Source of the DNA: Methanomicrobium sp. W14
Lineage (GTDB): Archaea > Halobacteriota > Methanomicrobia > Methanomicrobiales > Methanomicrobiaceae
Length of the DNA stretch: 64,000 bases
Assembly (NCBI RefSeq): GCF_017875315.1
Contig: NZ_JAGGMM010000001.1
Coordinates: forward strand, 248,001 to 312,000
Reading direction: 5' to 3'
In this document: positions 1-8,982 of the stretch, piece by piece
Layout: each line of letters starts with the position of its first letter
Position numbering within the stretch: position 1 is the first letter of the stretch
Translations under genes and position numbers: made by a program
The notes under the pieces: generated by a model
The model's database searches: none
The model's input: the letters and a program-made list of their open reading frames with translations, nothing else
Told to the model about the DNA's origin: nothing

Positions 1-788
1 GTACTGTATACAGGCCCTTCGTAGCCGTACTTGTATAGCATAGGAACAAGTGCACAGTGGTCAAGGTGTGCATGAGTAAGCACAACGGCGTCAAGGGATT
101 TGAGAGGGCTTATTTCGGGAACGTAAAGGTATGGGAACCCGTCGGAGCTTCCCGGTTTTTCACCGCAGTCGATAAGTATCTTGCTTTCAGGTGTTGAAAG
201 AAGAAATGCCGCTCTTCCTACTTCCCTGCAGCACCCGAGCGTTGTTACACGGACCCATTTGTCCTTGCTTGTAATGTCCCGGTGTATTCTTCTTCCTATT
301 GTGCGTAAAAATGCTTTCCTTTCATCTTTTACAGCACGCAAAAACTGCCTTGTCTGTTTGACGGTTGAACTCTCTATCGGAGGAGTCCTTACGACTTTTG
401 GAGTCCAGCCTATTTCTTTTGTGATATCCCTGAGAGTCGTTCCGTTTTTGCCTATTACAACACCAGGCTTTTCAGCTTCTATTAAGACCTCACCGGTATC
501 GGGATCAAAGAAAATATCTGTTATTCCCGCCCCGTCAGGCACAACAGCATTTATTTTTGTTGTAGCTATTTCGGGGTCTTCAAGAACGTTGGGTCTTACG
601 ACTATTCTTTTCCTAAGATCTCTTGCAAGAATTTTTATAAGGTCTGCTTCGTCTGCAAATTTCTTAGGGTCATCCGTATAGATTACAAGTTCCGGGCCTT
701 CGAATTCGACTTCGGATACATTTATACCGGCCGGAACTTTTGCGTTAATCTTCTCTTTTAGCTCTTTAAGCCTGTCTTCTATTAACAT
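1..788 (-). CDS. aCPSF1/FttA termination ribonuclease, N-terminal part
   Basis: This is the archaeal homologue of CPSF73, a KH-domain plus metallo-beta-lactamase/beta-CASP nuclease that cleaves nascent RNA and terminates transcription. The gene reads leftward and its C-terminal part lies outside the window, leaving about 262 residues. An ATG at 788 opens MLIEDRLKELKEKI. A KH signature VVIGKNGTTLRDI lies near residue 95. Close to the window edge the metal-binding motif THAHLDHC of the nuclease domain is visible. Two N-terminal KH modules ahead of the lactamase domain are typical of this family. It precedes the proteasome beta gene on the other side of a short gap and is probably transcribed in the same direction. 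Confidence 0.93.
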   Translation of the reverse strand, partial: MLIEDRLKELKEKINAKVPAGINVSEVEFEGPELVIYTDDPKKFADEADLIKILARDLRKRIVVRPNVLEDPEIATTKINAVVPDGAGITDIFFDPDTGEVLIEAEKPGVVIGKNGTTLRDITKEIGWTPKVVRTPPIESSTVKQTRQFLRAVKDERKAFLRTIGRRIHRDITSKDKWVRVTTLGCCREVGRAAFLLSTPESKILIDCGEKPGSSDGFPYLYVPEISPLKSLDAVVLTHAHLDHCALVPMLYKYGYEGPVYS

Positions 789-826
789 AAAAAAACGTCC
801 CAAAAAAAAGAAATGGGTATTATTGA

Positions 827-1444
827 CTAATTTGTAATTCCTTTCTTACTGAACTCTTCGTATTTGTCTTTTGTTATAACGACAATGCTGATGTCCTCAC
901 CGGATGCGGAGTCCCTCCTCATGGCGGATGTTACAGCTCTTGCTGCGAGTTCTGTTGTCTCTTTTTCATTCATTCCCTTTTCATAGCGGTCTTCTAAGAC
1001 ACCATATGCGAAAGGAGAGCCTGAACCTGTTGCAACTATATCTTCTTCAGGCGAGGCGCCTCCCATTGCGTCAACAGAATAGATTGAAGGGCCGTTTTTG
1101 TCTACACCGCCCACAAGAAGCTGAACGTAGTAGGGCATCATCCTGTGCTGGTTTAACACATTGCTTAAAAGCGATGCGGCTGCACCGACTGTCATTGGTC
1201 TTCCCCTTCTGATGTCGTAGAGGCTGCATTCAACCTGCATAAGCCTGACCAGCTGCTGGGCGTCACCTACACCTCCGGCTGTTGTCATACCAATCTTTTC
1301 TGCTATCTGGTAGACTTTTTTTGCTTTTTTACTTGCAATCATATTGCCCATCGTGGCTCTTCTTTCGGTGGCAAGTACAACACCGTCATCGAAGATGAGC
1401 CCGACTGTTGTTGTTCCTTTTAATATCTCGGAGCTCTGCTGCAT
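827..1444 (-). CDS. psmB: 20S proteasome beta subunit
   Basis: Catalytic beta subunit of the archaeal 20S proteasome, a threonine protease in the cytoplasm. The open frame extends upstream to 1555, but the family start fits the ATG at 1444, giving 205 residues. This leaves a short propeptide [10 protein letters not shown] before the catalytic TTTVG, where autoprocessing exposes Thr. The following [13 protein letters not shown] and the later [13 protein letters not shown] segment are classic for the family. A TATA element lies about 45 bases upstream of this start, inside the longer frame, which supports the internal start. TGGGAGTG just upstream of the start can serve as ribosome binding site. 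Confidence 0.96.
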   Translation of the reverse strand: MQQSSEILKGTTTVGLIFDDGVVLATERRATMGNMIASKKAKKVYQIAEKIGMTTAGGVGDAQQLVRLMQVECSLYDIRRGRPMTVGAAASLLSNVLNQHRMMPYYVQLLVGGVDKNGPSIYSVDAMGGASPEEDIVATGSGSPFAYGVLEDRYEKGMNEKETTELAARAVTSAMRRDSASGEDISIVVITKDKYEEFSKKGITN

Positions 1445-1488
1445 AAATAGTACACTCCCATTTTTGTCAAATGATGAGTTTGAAAGAG

Positions 1489-1496
1489 TATAAAAA
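1489..1496 (-). promoter_or_regulatory. TATA box of the proteasome beta gene
   Basis: On the minus strand the stretch reads TTTTTATA, 45-52 bases before the chosen psmB start. With the usual 25-base spacing transcription would begin around 1463-1466 and give a short leader carrying the GGGAGTG Shine-Dalgarno-like sequence. Confidence 0.55.
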
Positions 1497-1635
1497 CGCT
1501 TCAGATATACAGATGCTATAATCTGACTTAAATGTTTTTGTATAACCCGTAACAAACCCGGCTTTGCCCGAAAAGGTCGAAGCTTACAATTTATAAGTTT
1601 TTTTCTAAAATTAAAAAATATAATCTGATTATTTT

Positions 1636-2454
1636 TCAGTTTATAAGAATTTTTATCAGTTTGCGATCAAAGAGCATTGATGTTATCTTTTTGTCGCCGT
1701 TTACTACAGGAAGCTGGTCGACCCTTGAGCGTTTCATCTTAAGGGCACATTCGCTGACTTCGGCGTTCTGGGGGACCGCGACGACGTCCTTTACCATGGC
1801 CTCCTTTACCAGTTTGTCGGGAAGCTGAACTTTGGAAATGCCGAATGATATCGTATGCATGTCCCTGATGCTCTCCCATGTCCATTCATCGTCGTCGGTT
1901 CCGTTTGAAAGGTCGCTTACTTCAACGCTGTCCTCTATCATCGCGTTTTTGATGAGATCACGTTCCGAGATTATGCCTGTAAGCATTGAGTCACGGTTGA
2001 GAATAGGTATTGCGTCAAACCCTGATATTTCCATAATTCTTCCCACCAGGGGCAGTGGTGTCTCCTCCCAGAGCGCAAATGTAGGGCGTGTAAAACCTTC
2101 CTTAATCTCGGTTTTGAATTTCATCTGTGCAATTGCGCCTATAAGGTCTGCAATGCTGAGAATACCTATAAGTCTCCCGTTTTCGACTACAGGAAGCCTC
2201 CTGAACTTCTTTTCGTCCATAATCCTTGCGGCTTCGTTAATAGTGGAATTGGGAGAAATCGTGACTGGGCTGGAGGTCATTAAAAGACTCAGCTGTGTTT
2301 CGTCTGATTTTCTTAAGAGGTCTTTTCTTGTAATTATTCCTACAAGCTCCCCGTTCTGGGTTACGGGAACTCCGCTGATGCCTGTTCTCTTCAGGATTCT
2401 TAAGACATCGTCCCTGTTTCCGGGCGTTTCCACGGAAACCACGTCTTCTATCAT
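1636..2454 (-). CDS. Four-CBS-domain protein
   Basis: A 272-residue protein made of two CBS-domain pairs, modules that usually bind adenine nucleotides and act as energy or ligand sensors. Repeated units are visible: [63 protein letters not shown] and a weaker last one around [18 protein letters not shown]. There is no fused enzyme domain, so the partner or target is unknown. It sits 23 bases downstream of the universal stress protein gene in the same orientation and is likely cotranscribed. The first repeat begins almost at the ATG, and the preceding in-frame codons (ERLVRDY before MIEDVV) look like conserved CBS sequence, so translation may begin upstream at a non-ATG codon. Confidence 0.9.
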   Translation of the reverse strand: MIEDVVSVETPGNRDDVLRILKRTGISGVPVTQNGELVGIITRKDLLRKSDETQLSLLMTSSPVTISPNSTINEAARIMDEKKFRRLPVVENGRLIGILSIADLIGAIAQMKFKTEIKEGFTRPTFALWEETPLPLVGRIMEISGFDAIPILNRDSMLTGIISERDLIKNAMIEDSVEVSDLSNGTDDDEWTWESIRDMHTISFGISKVQLPDKLVKEAMVKDVVAVPQNAEVSECALKMKRSRVDQLPVVNGDKKITSMLFDRKLIKILIN

Positions 2455-2477
2455 GTAGTCCCGTACAAGTCTTTCCT

Positions 2478-2906
2478 CTATACTCTCACCACCATTGTCG
2501 ATACTTTGCTGTTGCGTATTACATATTCAGAAACACTGCCCAGGAACATGCGGTCAACATTACTTTTTCCGGTTGACCCGACAACTATGAGATCGGCATT
2601 TATTTCATCGGCAAGTTTGAGGATTTCATCCCCCGCGTGCCCCTTTCTGATATATGTTTTTATCTCGACATTGCTCTTTTTGGCAACGTCTTCCCCCTGA
2701 CTGAATGCTTCCTTTCCGATAGTCTCAAACTTTGTATACAAAAGTTCCATTGTGCTGTCGGTTGGAATATCCCTGAAAAGCCCTGTTTCAATCACATATA
2801 CTGCGTTGACAGCGGATTTCCGAATTTTAGACTCGTCGATGGCTGCTTCAATTGCCTTTTCACTGGCCTTTGAGCCGTCCACTGCTACGAGGATGGTCTT
2901 AAACAT
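2478..2906 (-). CDS. Universal stress protein, UspA family
   Basis: A 142-residue single-domain Usp protein of the ATP-binding type. The N-terminus MFKTILVAVDGSKASEKAI is the family beta1-alpha1 unit. The C-terminal phosphate-binding motif is present as VVGSTGKSNVDRMFLGSVSEYV, matching G-2X-G-9X-G(S/T). It is likely a homodimer in the cytoplasm with a stress or sensing role that the sequence does not specify. It heads a probable two-gene unit with the CBS protein. GAGGTAGGG upstream of the start is a fair ribosome binding site. Confidence 0.93.
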   Translation of the reverse strand: MFKTILVAVDGSKASEKAIEAAIDESKIRKSAVNAVYVIETGLFRDIPTDSTMELLYTKFETIGKEAFSQGEDVAKKSNVEIKTYIRKGHAGDEILKLADEINADLIVVGSTGKSNVDRMFLGSVSEYVIRNSKVSTMVVRV

Positions 2907-2930
2907 AAATTCCCTACCTCAAAATTGTGA

Positions 2931-2938
2931 TTTATAAA
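2931..2938 (-). promoter_or_regulatory. Probable TATA box of the Usp gene
   Basis: AATTTATAAA on the minus strand lies 25-32 bases before the Usp start, in the 32-base gap after the amidohydrolase gene. This suggests that usp-CBS has its own promoter with a very short leader. Confidence 0.45.
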
Positions 2939-3985
2939 TTATTTTTTTATCTGCTTAAAATAGGTTCTCTCAATCATCCCTAAATTCACTCTGTTTACAA
3001 TTGTTTTTATTGGAGAGAGGCTGAAGCGCAGATTCGAGTCTGCCGGCATAACGCTGAAAAAAGCCGCTATTTTATTTTCTCCGATAAAAAATGGTTTTCC
3101 AAAGATTTCAGAGCCCTGGACAGCCATCCTCAGGGTGTCGTTTGGGTTTGTCCGGTATGCATACGAGAGAAAAGACATTTCCGAGAGCATGTCAGGCTGA
3201 ACGAACATCACGTTGTCTGTTCCCAGAAGGACCCTGCATCCGTATTCAAGCATTCTTTTTACCGGCGGGTATTTGTCCGAGTCTGACACGCCAAGCGCGT
3301 GGTTTGACCTTGGGCATATGACTATTGGTATATTCATATCTGCACATCTTTTGATCTGTGCGTCGGTTGCATGCGTCATGTGTATAAGGAGGTCTGGTTC
3401 TGCATCTATTGCGGAGTCGACGTCCCGGCTGTCTTTTTCGCCGGCATGAAAGGCAACATATCCACCTGTTTTTCTGGTATTTTCAGCAAAAATTTTTGTC
3501 TGTGGCCCTTCTTTTGTGCTGGAGATGCCTATCCCGTCCGAAATATCCTCTCCTCCTTCTCTTCCGAGAATGATTCCGAAACTTCCTGTTTCCTTTAAAG
3601 CTTCCTTTAAAAGCCCGGCACCTGTTACTCCTCCCTCCCTGAAGTCACAGAACCCGAATGTTGCGGAACGTTTCATATATTCGATGCTTTTTACCATGGC
3701 CTCTTTCAGGACCTCAGGCGGGGTTTTCCTGAGTATCCTGTGCTTTAAGCCGTCAGGCGGTGCGACAAGTTCTGAAAGGCTTCCAAAAACCTCTGCGTCC
3801 ATTGCAACGGTGTCTGCAAGGTGTGTGTGCGAATTGAAAAATCCGGGAAATATCCACCTGTCGGGGACGTTTTTCTTATCGTTTATTTCTGAAATGATTC
3901 CGTTTTCAACCACAATCTCAACGTCGCGTACTTCCAGGTCCTCTCCTGTACATGCTCTTCCTGATATTGTAAAACAATCAGACAT
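2939..3985 (-). CDS. Amidohydrolase family protein (TRZ/ATZ-like)
   Basis: A 348-residue metal-dependent hydrolase of the amidohydrolase superfamily, which removes amino or amide groups from small cyclic substrates. The N-terminal beta-sandwich leads into WIFPGFFNSHTHLADT, where HTH supplies two metal ligands. Later ligands are the His in YVAFHAGEKDS, the HMTHATDA segment and the Asp in LLGTDNVMFV. The pattern is that of cytosine/guanine/SAH deaminase-like enzymes, but the substrate cannot be read from the sequence. It is divergent from Sec61-beta across an AT-rich promoter region at about 3990-4040. Confidence 0.85.
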   Translation of the reverse strand: MSDCFTISGRACTGEDLEVRDVEIVVENGIISEINDKKNVPDRWIFPGFFNSHTHLADTVAMDAEVFGSLSELVAPPDGLKHRILRKTPPEVLKEAMVKSIEYMKRSATFGFCDFREGGVTGAGLLKEALKETGSFGIILGREGGEDISDGIGISSTKEGPQTKIFAENTRKTGGYVAFHAGEKDSRDVDSAIDAEPDLLIHMTHATDAQIKRCADMNIPIVICPRSNHALGVSDSDKYPPVKRMLEYGCRVLLGTDNVMFVQPDMLSEMSFLSYAYRTNPNDTLRMAVQGSEIFGKPFFIGENKIAAFFSVMPADSNLRFSLSPIKTIVNRVNLGMIERTYFKQIKK

Positions 3986-4007
3986 TTTTATGCCCGCCCT
4001 CTCTGAA

Positions 4008-4025
4008 TCTTTTATATATTTATAC
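4008..4025. promoter_or_regulatory. AT-rich divergent promoter between amidohydrolase and Sec61-beta
   Basis: The stretch ttttatatatttata lies 23-34 bases upstream of the Sec61-beta ATG and 23-40 bases upstream of the amidohydrolase start. It can serve as TATA element in both directions. Confidence 0.4.
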
Positions 4026-4041
4026 AGCTGATATTATATGT

Positions 4042-4203
4042 ATGGCAGCGAAGAACAAAGGCGGGAGGCTGGTTTCATCCGCAGGTCTTGTCACATACTA
4101 TGACAGTGAGGACAGGCGTTCGTTTCATATATCCCCGAAAGCAGTGCTTATTGCCGCAGCGGCAACCGGTATAATTATTGCAGTCCTGAATCATATGTTC
4201 TGA
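4042..4203 (+). CDS. Preprotein translocase subunit Sec61-beta
   Basis: A 53-residue protein that is the small tail-anchored subunit of the archaeal SecYE-beta translocon. It reads MAAKNKGGRLVSSAGLVTYY, then DSEDRRSFHISPKAV, then one hydrophobic segment LIAAAATGIIIAVLNHMF at the C-terminus. The GGRLVSSAGLVTYYDSED block and the single C-terminal membrane helix are characteristic of archaeal Sec61-beta, and the length is normal. A 70-residue frame on the opposite strand covers the same DNA but has no recognisable content. Confidence 0.93.
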   Translation: MAAKNKGGRLVSSAGLVTYYDSEDRRSFHISPKAVLIAAAATGIIIAVLNHMF

Positions 4204-4407
4204 TATTTTCCAATAGAAGGACTTTTCAATTTTATGAGTTTTTTTGGGTTTATTCCAATCTAACCGGAAAGGTTTTTTTGGAGTCATGTCTTTTATGAAG
4301 AGCCGGATTTGTCTTGGATTTTTGAGTTTTTATTTGCAGGTTTTGTGCTGGTTTTAAAAAATTCCGGTGTTTGTTGAATAATTCTGTTTCGGAAAAAAAG
4401 TGTAAAA

Positions 4408-5160
4408 TTATTCCTTTTTATTCTCTTTTTTCATGGCCTTTATTGTGATGTCTTCATCAGGGCTGAAAAAGAGACTGTCATGGCCTTTCCATTCGGGGCA
4501 GTTCCTGAAAATTACTACTGGGACACCTGTGTTGCTCTCACCCATAAGAAAGTTTGAGAATGCCGCAAACTCGTCCACGACGGCTTCTTCAGTAATCTCC
4601 AGAACACGCCCGAAGAGGTCGCAGTCTCCCCTGAAGTCACGGATTGCCTTCATTCCTGCCCAGCCGATGGCAACGCCCGTCTGCCCTCTCCTAAACGACC
4701 TTCCGCAGGTGTCGGTTATTATCACGCGTGTTGCGGCGCCGGATATTTTTTTTATCTCCTCTCTTATCTCTTCAGCACAACCCATAGGGTCGGGGGGAAG
4801 CCTTATGATGTACCCTCTTTCTATATTGCTGTTGTCAACTCCGGCACGTACTCCCACGTGTCCTGACTCCATTTTGGAGAGGACAAACGGGTATTCTATT
4901 ATAAGCTCTTTTGTATCGTCAAGGACTGCCTGAATGAAACGCGGGTCTTCTTTGGTTTTTTCAGCAATTCTCTTTGCCCTTTCCCCGGGAACAATTGATT
5001 CGAGAAGTCTTGTATAACCTTTTGTTTTGGAATATACCGATGACGCGACACATATAACATCACCGTCTTTTAGCTCTGCTCTTTTACAGACCTCTTCTGA
5101 AATATTATCCCCCTCGTGGAGGATGGGAAGACCTTCAACGGGAAGAACTTCTATACTCAT
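4408..5160 (-). CDS. cofE: Coenzyme F420-0:L-glutamate ligase
   Basis: CofE adds gamma-linked glutamates to F420-0 with GTP, the last step of the methanogen hydride carrier F420. The chosen ATG at 5160 gives 250 residues, the family length; the frame stays open for another 43 codons upstream but without family similarity. Hallmarks are VLPVEGLPILHEGDNI at the N-terminus, GDVICVASSVYSKTKG, the DTCGRSFRRGQTGVAIGWAG block and a GRVLEITEEAVVDEFA segment. It is divergent from the NifX-like gene at 5324. Confidence 0.95.
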   Translation of the reverse strand: MSIEVLPVEGLPILHEGDNISEEVCKRAELKDGDVICVASSVYSKTKGYTRLLESIVPGERAKRIAEKTKEDPRFIQAVLDDTKELIIEYPFVLSKMESGHVGVRAGVDNSNIERGYIIRLPPDPMGCAEEIREEIKKISGAATRVIITDTCGRSFRRGQTGVAIGWAGMKAIRDFRGDCDLFGRVLEITEEAVVDEFAAFSNFLMGESNTGVPVVIFRNCPEWKGHDSLFFSPDEDITIKAMKKENKKE

Positions 5161-5323
5161 ATACTGTGAATATTGGATTTTACCGGTAAAAAGTATCCCT
5201 TTTGAGTTGCAGGCGAAAAAAATCACCGGCAGAACCGATAAGACATTTTTTTCACCAGAACCATAGCATTTAAGCCTGTAGTATTCCAAAGTGATTAACT
5301 ATAGTAAAAACGGATGGATTATT

Positions 5324-5653
5324 ATGAAGATAGCAGTAGCAAAAGAAGATGAGAACGTTGCTGAGCATTTCGGACACTGCACGGAGTACGCTTTCTTTGA
5401 CGTCGAAGACGGTAAAATTGCCGGCAGAGAGGACCTTAAAAGCCCTGAACATGCACCTGGTGTTATTCCTAAATTTTTAAAGGAGAACGGGGCTGATGTT
5501 GTCCTTGCATGCGGGATAGGCCAGGGGGCTTTGGACCTTTTCAGTGAAATGGGGATAAAAGTTTATATCGGTGTCCAGGGAAGCATTGATTCAGCAATTA
5601 AAAGCTATCTTGACGGGACACTTACGAGTGGGTCTAATTTCTGCGATCACTAA
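5324..5653 (+). CDS. NifX/NifB-type dinitrogenase iron-molybdenum cofactor-binding protein
   Basis: A 109-residue stand-alone DIM domain (PF02579-type) that in relatives binds iron-sulfur or iron-molybdenum cofactor intermediates. The ATG at 5324 gives MKIAVAKEDENVAEHFGHC, with the conserved HFGHC; the frame extends 11 codons further upstream without similarity. ADVVLACGIGQGALDLF and VYIGVQGSIDSAI complete the domain. No nif genes are nearby, so a role in general metal-cluster handling is as likely as nitrogen fixation. Confidence 0.88.
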   Translation: MKIAVAKEDENVAEHFGHCTEYAFFDVEDGKIAGREDLKSPEHAPGVIPKFLKENGADVVLACGIGQGALDLFSEMGIKVYIGVQGSIDSAIKSYLDGTLTSGSNFCDH

Positions 5654-5721
5654 ACCTTAAAATTTTCATTTTTTTATTTGTGGTAAGTTTAATATTGGTG
5701 TAGTTCTATCAGATATTTTTA

Positions 5722-5994
5722 GTGTATCTTATACTCCGCTGTCCGGGATGCTCATCATTCACGTACGTCGACAACTTCAGCCAGCGGAGGCTCTGCCCTG
5801 TCTGCGGGGAGATAATAGTGGTTAAGTCCTCACCTGTCTATCTTGAGGTGGAGGACTACAGGCAGGCCGAGGCGATTGTCGAAGAGCTTGACAGGTATCT
5901 GAAAAAGAACAGGCGTAAAGACCTGACGCCTGAAGAAAAAAATATAATCGTTGAGGAATATGCCGAGTGGATGAGAAAAAACCTGACAGTATGA
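5722..5994 (+). CDS. DUF1922-type zinc-ribbon protein
   Basis: A 90-residue protein starting with GTG. The first half is a rubredoxin-like zinc ribbon with CPGC and CPVCGE pairs; the second half is a charged helical segment (QAEAIVEELDRYLKKNRRKDLTPEEKN). This fits the archaeal DUF1922 family of unknown function. It converges with the small zinc-ribbon gene at 6000, with only five bases between the stops. Confidence 0.72.
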   Translation: MYLILRCPGCSSFTYVDNFSQRRLCPVCGEIIVVKSSPVYLEVEDYRQAEAIVEELDRYLKKNRRKDLTPEEKNIIVEEYAEWMRKNLTV

Positions 5995-5999
5995 GTCTG

Positions 6000-6149
6000 T
6001 CAGCCCCAGGGTTTCCCACACCCCGGACAGATCATGACCACCTGCCTTCCGCAGTGTGGACAGTAAAGCCCTGACTTGTTTTCTATCAGAGGGGCCCCGC
6101 ATTTTTTGCAGCGTATATCGTCCTCGTAGCCGCATTCGTGTTTTATCAT
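6000..6149 (-). CDS. Small zinc-ribbon protein
   Basis: A 49-residue protein, MIKHECGYEDDIRCKKC onward, with several cysteine pairs (CKKC, CPHC, CPGC) arranged as a double zinc ribbon. The ATG at 6149 is chosen because the upstream extension of the frame runs into the polyferredoxin gene and lacks family features. It lies 49 bases behind the hydrogenase operon on the same strand and may be its last gene. Function unknown. Confidence 0.6.
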   Translation of the reverse strand: MIKHECGYEDDIRCKKCGAPLIENKSGLYCPHCGRQVVMICPGCGKPWG

Positions 6150-6198
6150 AATTCTGAATATAATGTTTTTTGATATAAATTCTTTTTTGGTCGCAGCC

Positions 6199-6807
6199 TT
6201 ACTCCGTGTCCTGGTCCCCCTCGACGATTCTTGCAACCCTTATCGCCCTGTTCGGGCATGTCTCTTCGCATGTCTTGCAGCCTGTGCATTTTTCAGGATG
6301 AAGTATTGTAAGCTTTGAGTTTTTGACCCTCATTATCACGTCACCGCTTGACGATGTGGCATTGTATGCAAGTTCAGGGTCGATTTCCTTGTTTACGGGG
6401 CATGCGACCGAACAGTTGCCGCATTTCATGCACAGTGCATCGTTTACGGTTATGTGAAACGAAGCAAGGTAAGATGTCCTGTCGATTTCGTTCTGCTCAA
6501 GAATCCTGCCTGATGTAAGCACATCGTCAGGGCAGGCCTCAACGCAAAGCCCGCACCTTATGCAGTGCCCTTTGTAAATGACAGGGCCCCATTTGCCTTC
6601 GTCGTCTTTTAAAACTTCTATTGCCCCGGGAGCCGGGCATATCATCATGCACCGCAGTTCATGTGTGCATTCTTTGTCTGTAACTACAGGAAAGTCCCTG
6701 AAGTGCGGCGGAGTTTTAAGGGGGGGCGTTTTTGCAAAGAAGAATTTTTTCAGCCATTCGGCCCGCGTGAACTCTTTAATGTAACAGATTATTGAAAACA
6801 TGTCCAA
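6199..6807 (-). CDS. Polyferredoxin of the Eha hydrogenase
   Basis: A 202-residue iron-sulfur protein, probably the electron conduit of the adjacent hydrogenase (EhaP/EhaQ-like). Three canonical 4Fe-4S motifs are visible: CIRCGLCVEACP, CMKCGNCSVACP and CTGCKTCEETCP. An irregular N-terminal one reads CTHELRCMMICP, with five residues between its first two cysteines. It starts three bases after the large-subunit stop, so it is translationally coupled with the operon. Position and motifs support the role; which Eha letter it corresponds to is uncertain. Confidence 0.85.
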   Translation of the reverse strand: MDMFSIICYIKEFTRAEWLKKFFFAKTPPLKTPPHFRDFPVVTDKECTHELRCMMICPAPGAIEVLKDDEGKWGPVIYKGHCIRCGLCVEACPDDVLTSGRILEQNEIDRTSYLASFHITVNDALCMKCGNCSVACPVNKEIDPELAYNATSSSGDVIMRVKNSKLTILHPEKCTGCKTCEETCPNRAIRVARIVEGDQDTE

Positions 6808-6810
6808 ATC

Positions 6811-7896
6811 TCACCTCTCGTTGCACGCGATGCACGGGTCGGAGCTTATGAAGGTCGACGTAACGTCAGCCGCCGAGTCCGCGTCCTTTAGCATGTAGTG
6901 TGCACATGCCTCTATGTTCATTATGGACGGGGTCTGGATGCCAATCTCTGAGATTCTTCCTTCTTCATCGGTTATGACGTGGTATGTGAGTTCTCCTCTC
7001 GGAGCTTCGCCTTTCCATGTAAACTCCCCGCCAGAAACTATCCCGCCGCCCCGGATAAGACCTTTTGGGAGTTCGTTAAGGCATTTTCTGATAATATTTA
7101 TGCTCTGAAGAATCTCTTCGAAACGCAGGGCAATTCTTCCGTAGTTGTCGCAGGAGTCCATGACGACCGGCTCAAAACCAAGGGCCTGGTAGGTCGGGTG
7201 GTTCGTCCTCTGGTCAACGCCGATTCCGCTTGCACGTGCTGTAGGTCCGACCGCGTGCGAGATGACCGCGTCCTCTTTTGTAAGTTTTCCGACGTCTACA
7301 CTTCGAAGGGCTATCAGGGGACCTGTCTGAAACATTTTGTAAAACCTTTTTATGTCGTCCTCAAGTTTGTCGAGGGCGGAAAAAAGAGTCTTTTTGTCCT
7401 CTTCTCTTAAGTCGAACCTGACGCCGCCGGGGATTATGTACGCACAGGTTATCCTTGCCCCGGTTATGAGTTCGAGCTGGTCGAGGGCCGTTTCACGGAG
7501 GTTTATCAGGTACATCGCAAGGGTCTCGTGCTCGATTGTGTAACAGTAGGAGTAGTTTGCAAGGATGTGTGACTGTATCCTGTCAAGCTCGTTTACGATG
7601 ACCCTTAAGTATGCAGCCCTTTCAGGGACGTCGATTCTGCTTATCCTCTCGACTGTTTCAATAAAGACCATGTTGTGTATGACGGAGCAGATGCCGCAGA
7701 TTCTTTCCGCAAGAAACATCACCTCCTGCCATGGTCTTCCTACCATAATTTTTTCTATGCCCTTTTTGACGTATCCGAGTTCGACCTCGGCGGAAAGTAC
7801 TTTTTCGCCTGCGGTCTCACATTTGATTCTTGCAGGCTCCTTGAAGCAGGGGTGGACAGGGCCTATCGGAAGTGAGACGTCTACAGTTTTTTTCAT
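6811..7896 (-). CDS. ehaO: [NiFe] hydrogenase large subunit, Eha type
   Basis: Catalytic subunit of the energy-converting hydrogenase, 361 residues. The two nickel-binding cysteine pairs are present: [13 protein letters not shown] near residue 65 and DPCIACNER at the C-terminus. The protein ends four residues after the last metal-binding cysteine, so there is no long peptide to be cleaved off by a maturation protease. The N-terminus [15 protein letters not shown] and the [11 protein letters not shown] segment are typical of the group 4 / NuoD-like branch. It overlaps the small-subunit stop by four bases. Confidence 0.93.
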   Translation of the reverse strand: MKKTVDVSLPIGPVHPCFKEPARIKCETAGEKVLSAEVELGYVKKGIEKIMVGRPWQEVMFLAERICGICSVIHNMVFIETVERISRIDVPERAAYLRVIVNELDRIQSHILANYSYCYTIEHETLAMYLINLRETALDQLELITGARITCAYIIPGGVRFDLREEDKKTLFSALDKLEDDIKRFYKMFQTGPLIALRSVDVGKLTKEDAVISHAVGPTARASGIGVDQRTNHPTYQALGFEPVVMDSCDNYGRIALRFEEILQSINIIRKCLNELPKGLIRGGGIVSGGEFTWKGEAPRGELTYHVITDEEGRISEIGIQTPSIMNIEACAHYMLKDADSAADVTSTFISSDPCIACNER

Positions 7897-8348
7897 CCCT
7901 GTCTCTCCTCGTAATCCTTAAAGACCTTCGGGGCAAGCTCAAGAATCGTGCTTATTATTTCCGTCGGCCTAGGCGGGCACCCCGGAATCGATGCGGCTAT
8001 AGGTATGTGCTTTGAGACCGGCGGGTCTATGTAGCTCCCCCTCCTGTTGAACGTGCAGCCCGATACGGGGCAGTTACCTATAGTTATTGCAGCCTTCGGC
8101 TCGGGTATTTTGTTCCAGATGTCCGCAAGCTTGTCCTCCCACTGTTCGCACATCGCTCCGGTAACAAGAAGGATATCGGCCTCACGCGGGTTGTTGTGGA
8201 CATATATTCCGTACTGCTCGATGTCGTATCTTGGTGAAAGGCATGCAAGTATTTCTATGTCGCACCCATTGCATGAACCGACGTTGACGTAGCAGACATG
8301 AATTGACCTCTGCCTGACTGAATTTTTTATCGACTGAATTATGCCCAT
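7893..8348 (-). CDS. ehaN: [NiFe] hydrogenase small subunit, Eha type
   Basis: Small (NuoB-like) subunit carrying the proximal iron-sulfur cluster, 151 residues. Visible cluster ligands are [10 protein letters not shown], the Cys in [19 protein letters not shown] and IPGCPPRP. It has no Tat signal, as expected for a cytoplasm-facing group 4 enzyme. It overlaps both neighbours by a few bases in the operon. Confidence 0.92.
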   Translation of the reverse strand: MGIIQSIKNSVRQRSIHVCYVNVGSCNGCDIEILACLSPRYDIEQYGIYVHNNPREADILLVTGAMCEQWEDKLADIWNKIPEPKAAITIGNCPVSGCTFNRRGSYIDPPVSKHIPIAASIPGCPPRPTEIISTILELAPKVFKDYEERQG

Positions 8349-8737
8349 TTCAATATCTCCACTAATACCTCGTTTCTTCCGCTTTTTACCGCGTCCTGTT
8401 CACTTGTTCCCGATTCCTCAAGTCTTATGACGGACTTATTTATCTCCTCCATCCTCTCTTTTTTTATCACCGGGATGTAGGTGGTGAAAAGTTTTGAACA
8501 AAGTCCTGACTTCAGGTCTTTTTCGTGGTCGGGGTTTTCTTCGCACCAGCTTTTGTAGCGTGCCGGGATGTTTTCAAGATAGGACATGTCAAGGGTTTCG
8601 ATAAGGGACTTTCTTAAGTCCTGTATGTTTAAGCCGAGACCCCCGGAAATTTCCGATATGACCCTGTTGTGGACAGGGCTTATCAGAATCCTAAACTTCA
8701 TCGCAAACAGGTCCTTTTCGTAGATGTAGTCAGTCAT
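8339..8737 (-). CDS. ehaM: Eha hydrogenase subunit M (DUF1959)
   Basis: A 132-residue soluble protein from the ATG at 8737, which overlaps the preceding stop as ATGA; the frame is open further upstream but only as a shadow. The segment [22 protein letters not shown] and the following helical sequence fit the DUF1959 family found only in eha operons. It probably serves as an accessory structural subunit on the hydrogenase peripheral arm. Confidence 0.75.
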   Translation of the reverse strand: MTDYIYEKDLFAMKFRILISPVHNRVISEISGGLGLNIQDLRKSLIETLDMSYLENIPARYKSWCEENPDHEKDLKSGLCSKLFTTYIPVIKKERMEEINKSVIRLEESGTSEQDAVKSGRNEVLVEILKWA

Positions 8738-8982
8738 AATATCCCCGCTGCCTTCAGTATGCCGTAGACCGCAAAGAGGAATATGCATCCCCAGACAACT
8801 GCCATCTCGGCTTTTTTTAGTTTCTCTTCGTCTTTTGCGAACAGAAGACAGGCTGCCCCTAAAAGGACTGCCGCAAGCACTGCGGCCTGGACAATTACTT
8901 CAGGTCTTTGCACTCCCTGCCAGAGCACTATGATAATGTATACGAAAGCTCCTGCAATTACAGGAATATACGTTTTTTTCAT
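8734..8982 (-). CDS. Small Eha membrane subunit (EhaL-like)
   Basis: An 82-residue protein with three hydrophobic segments (about residues 5-22, 29-48 and 60-80). Length and place between the NuoH-like subunit and the DUF1959 subunit fit the DUF2104/EhaL family. Assignment is by position and topology rather than by a strong motif. It overlaps both neighbours by four bases. Confidence 0.6.
   Translation of the reverse strand: MKKTYIPVIAGAFVYIIIVLWQGVQRPEVIVQAAVLAAVLLGAACLLFAKDEEKLKKAEMAVVWGCIFLFAVYGILKAAGIL

Noticed and set aside
181-681. 166-residue frame on the plus strand
   Set aside because: It is the shadow of the aCPSF1/FttA gene on the minus strand, which has KH and HAHLDH motifs.
4075-4287. 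70-residue minus-strand frame
   Set aside because: It overlaps the Sec61-beta gene, is basic and has no family features.
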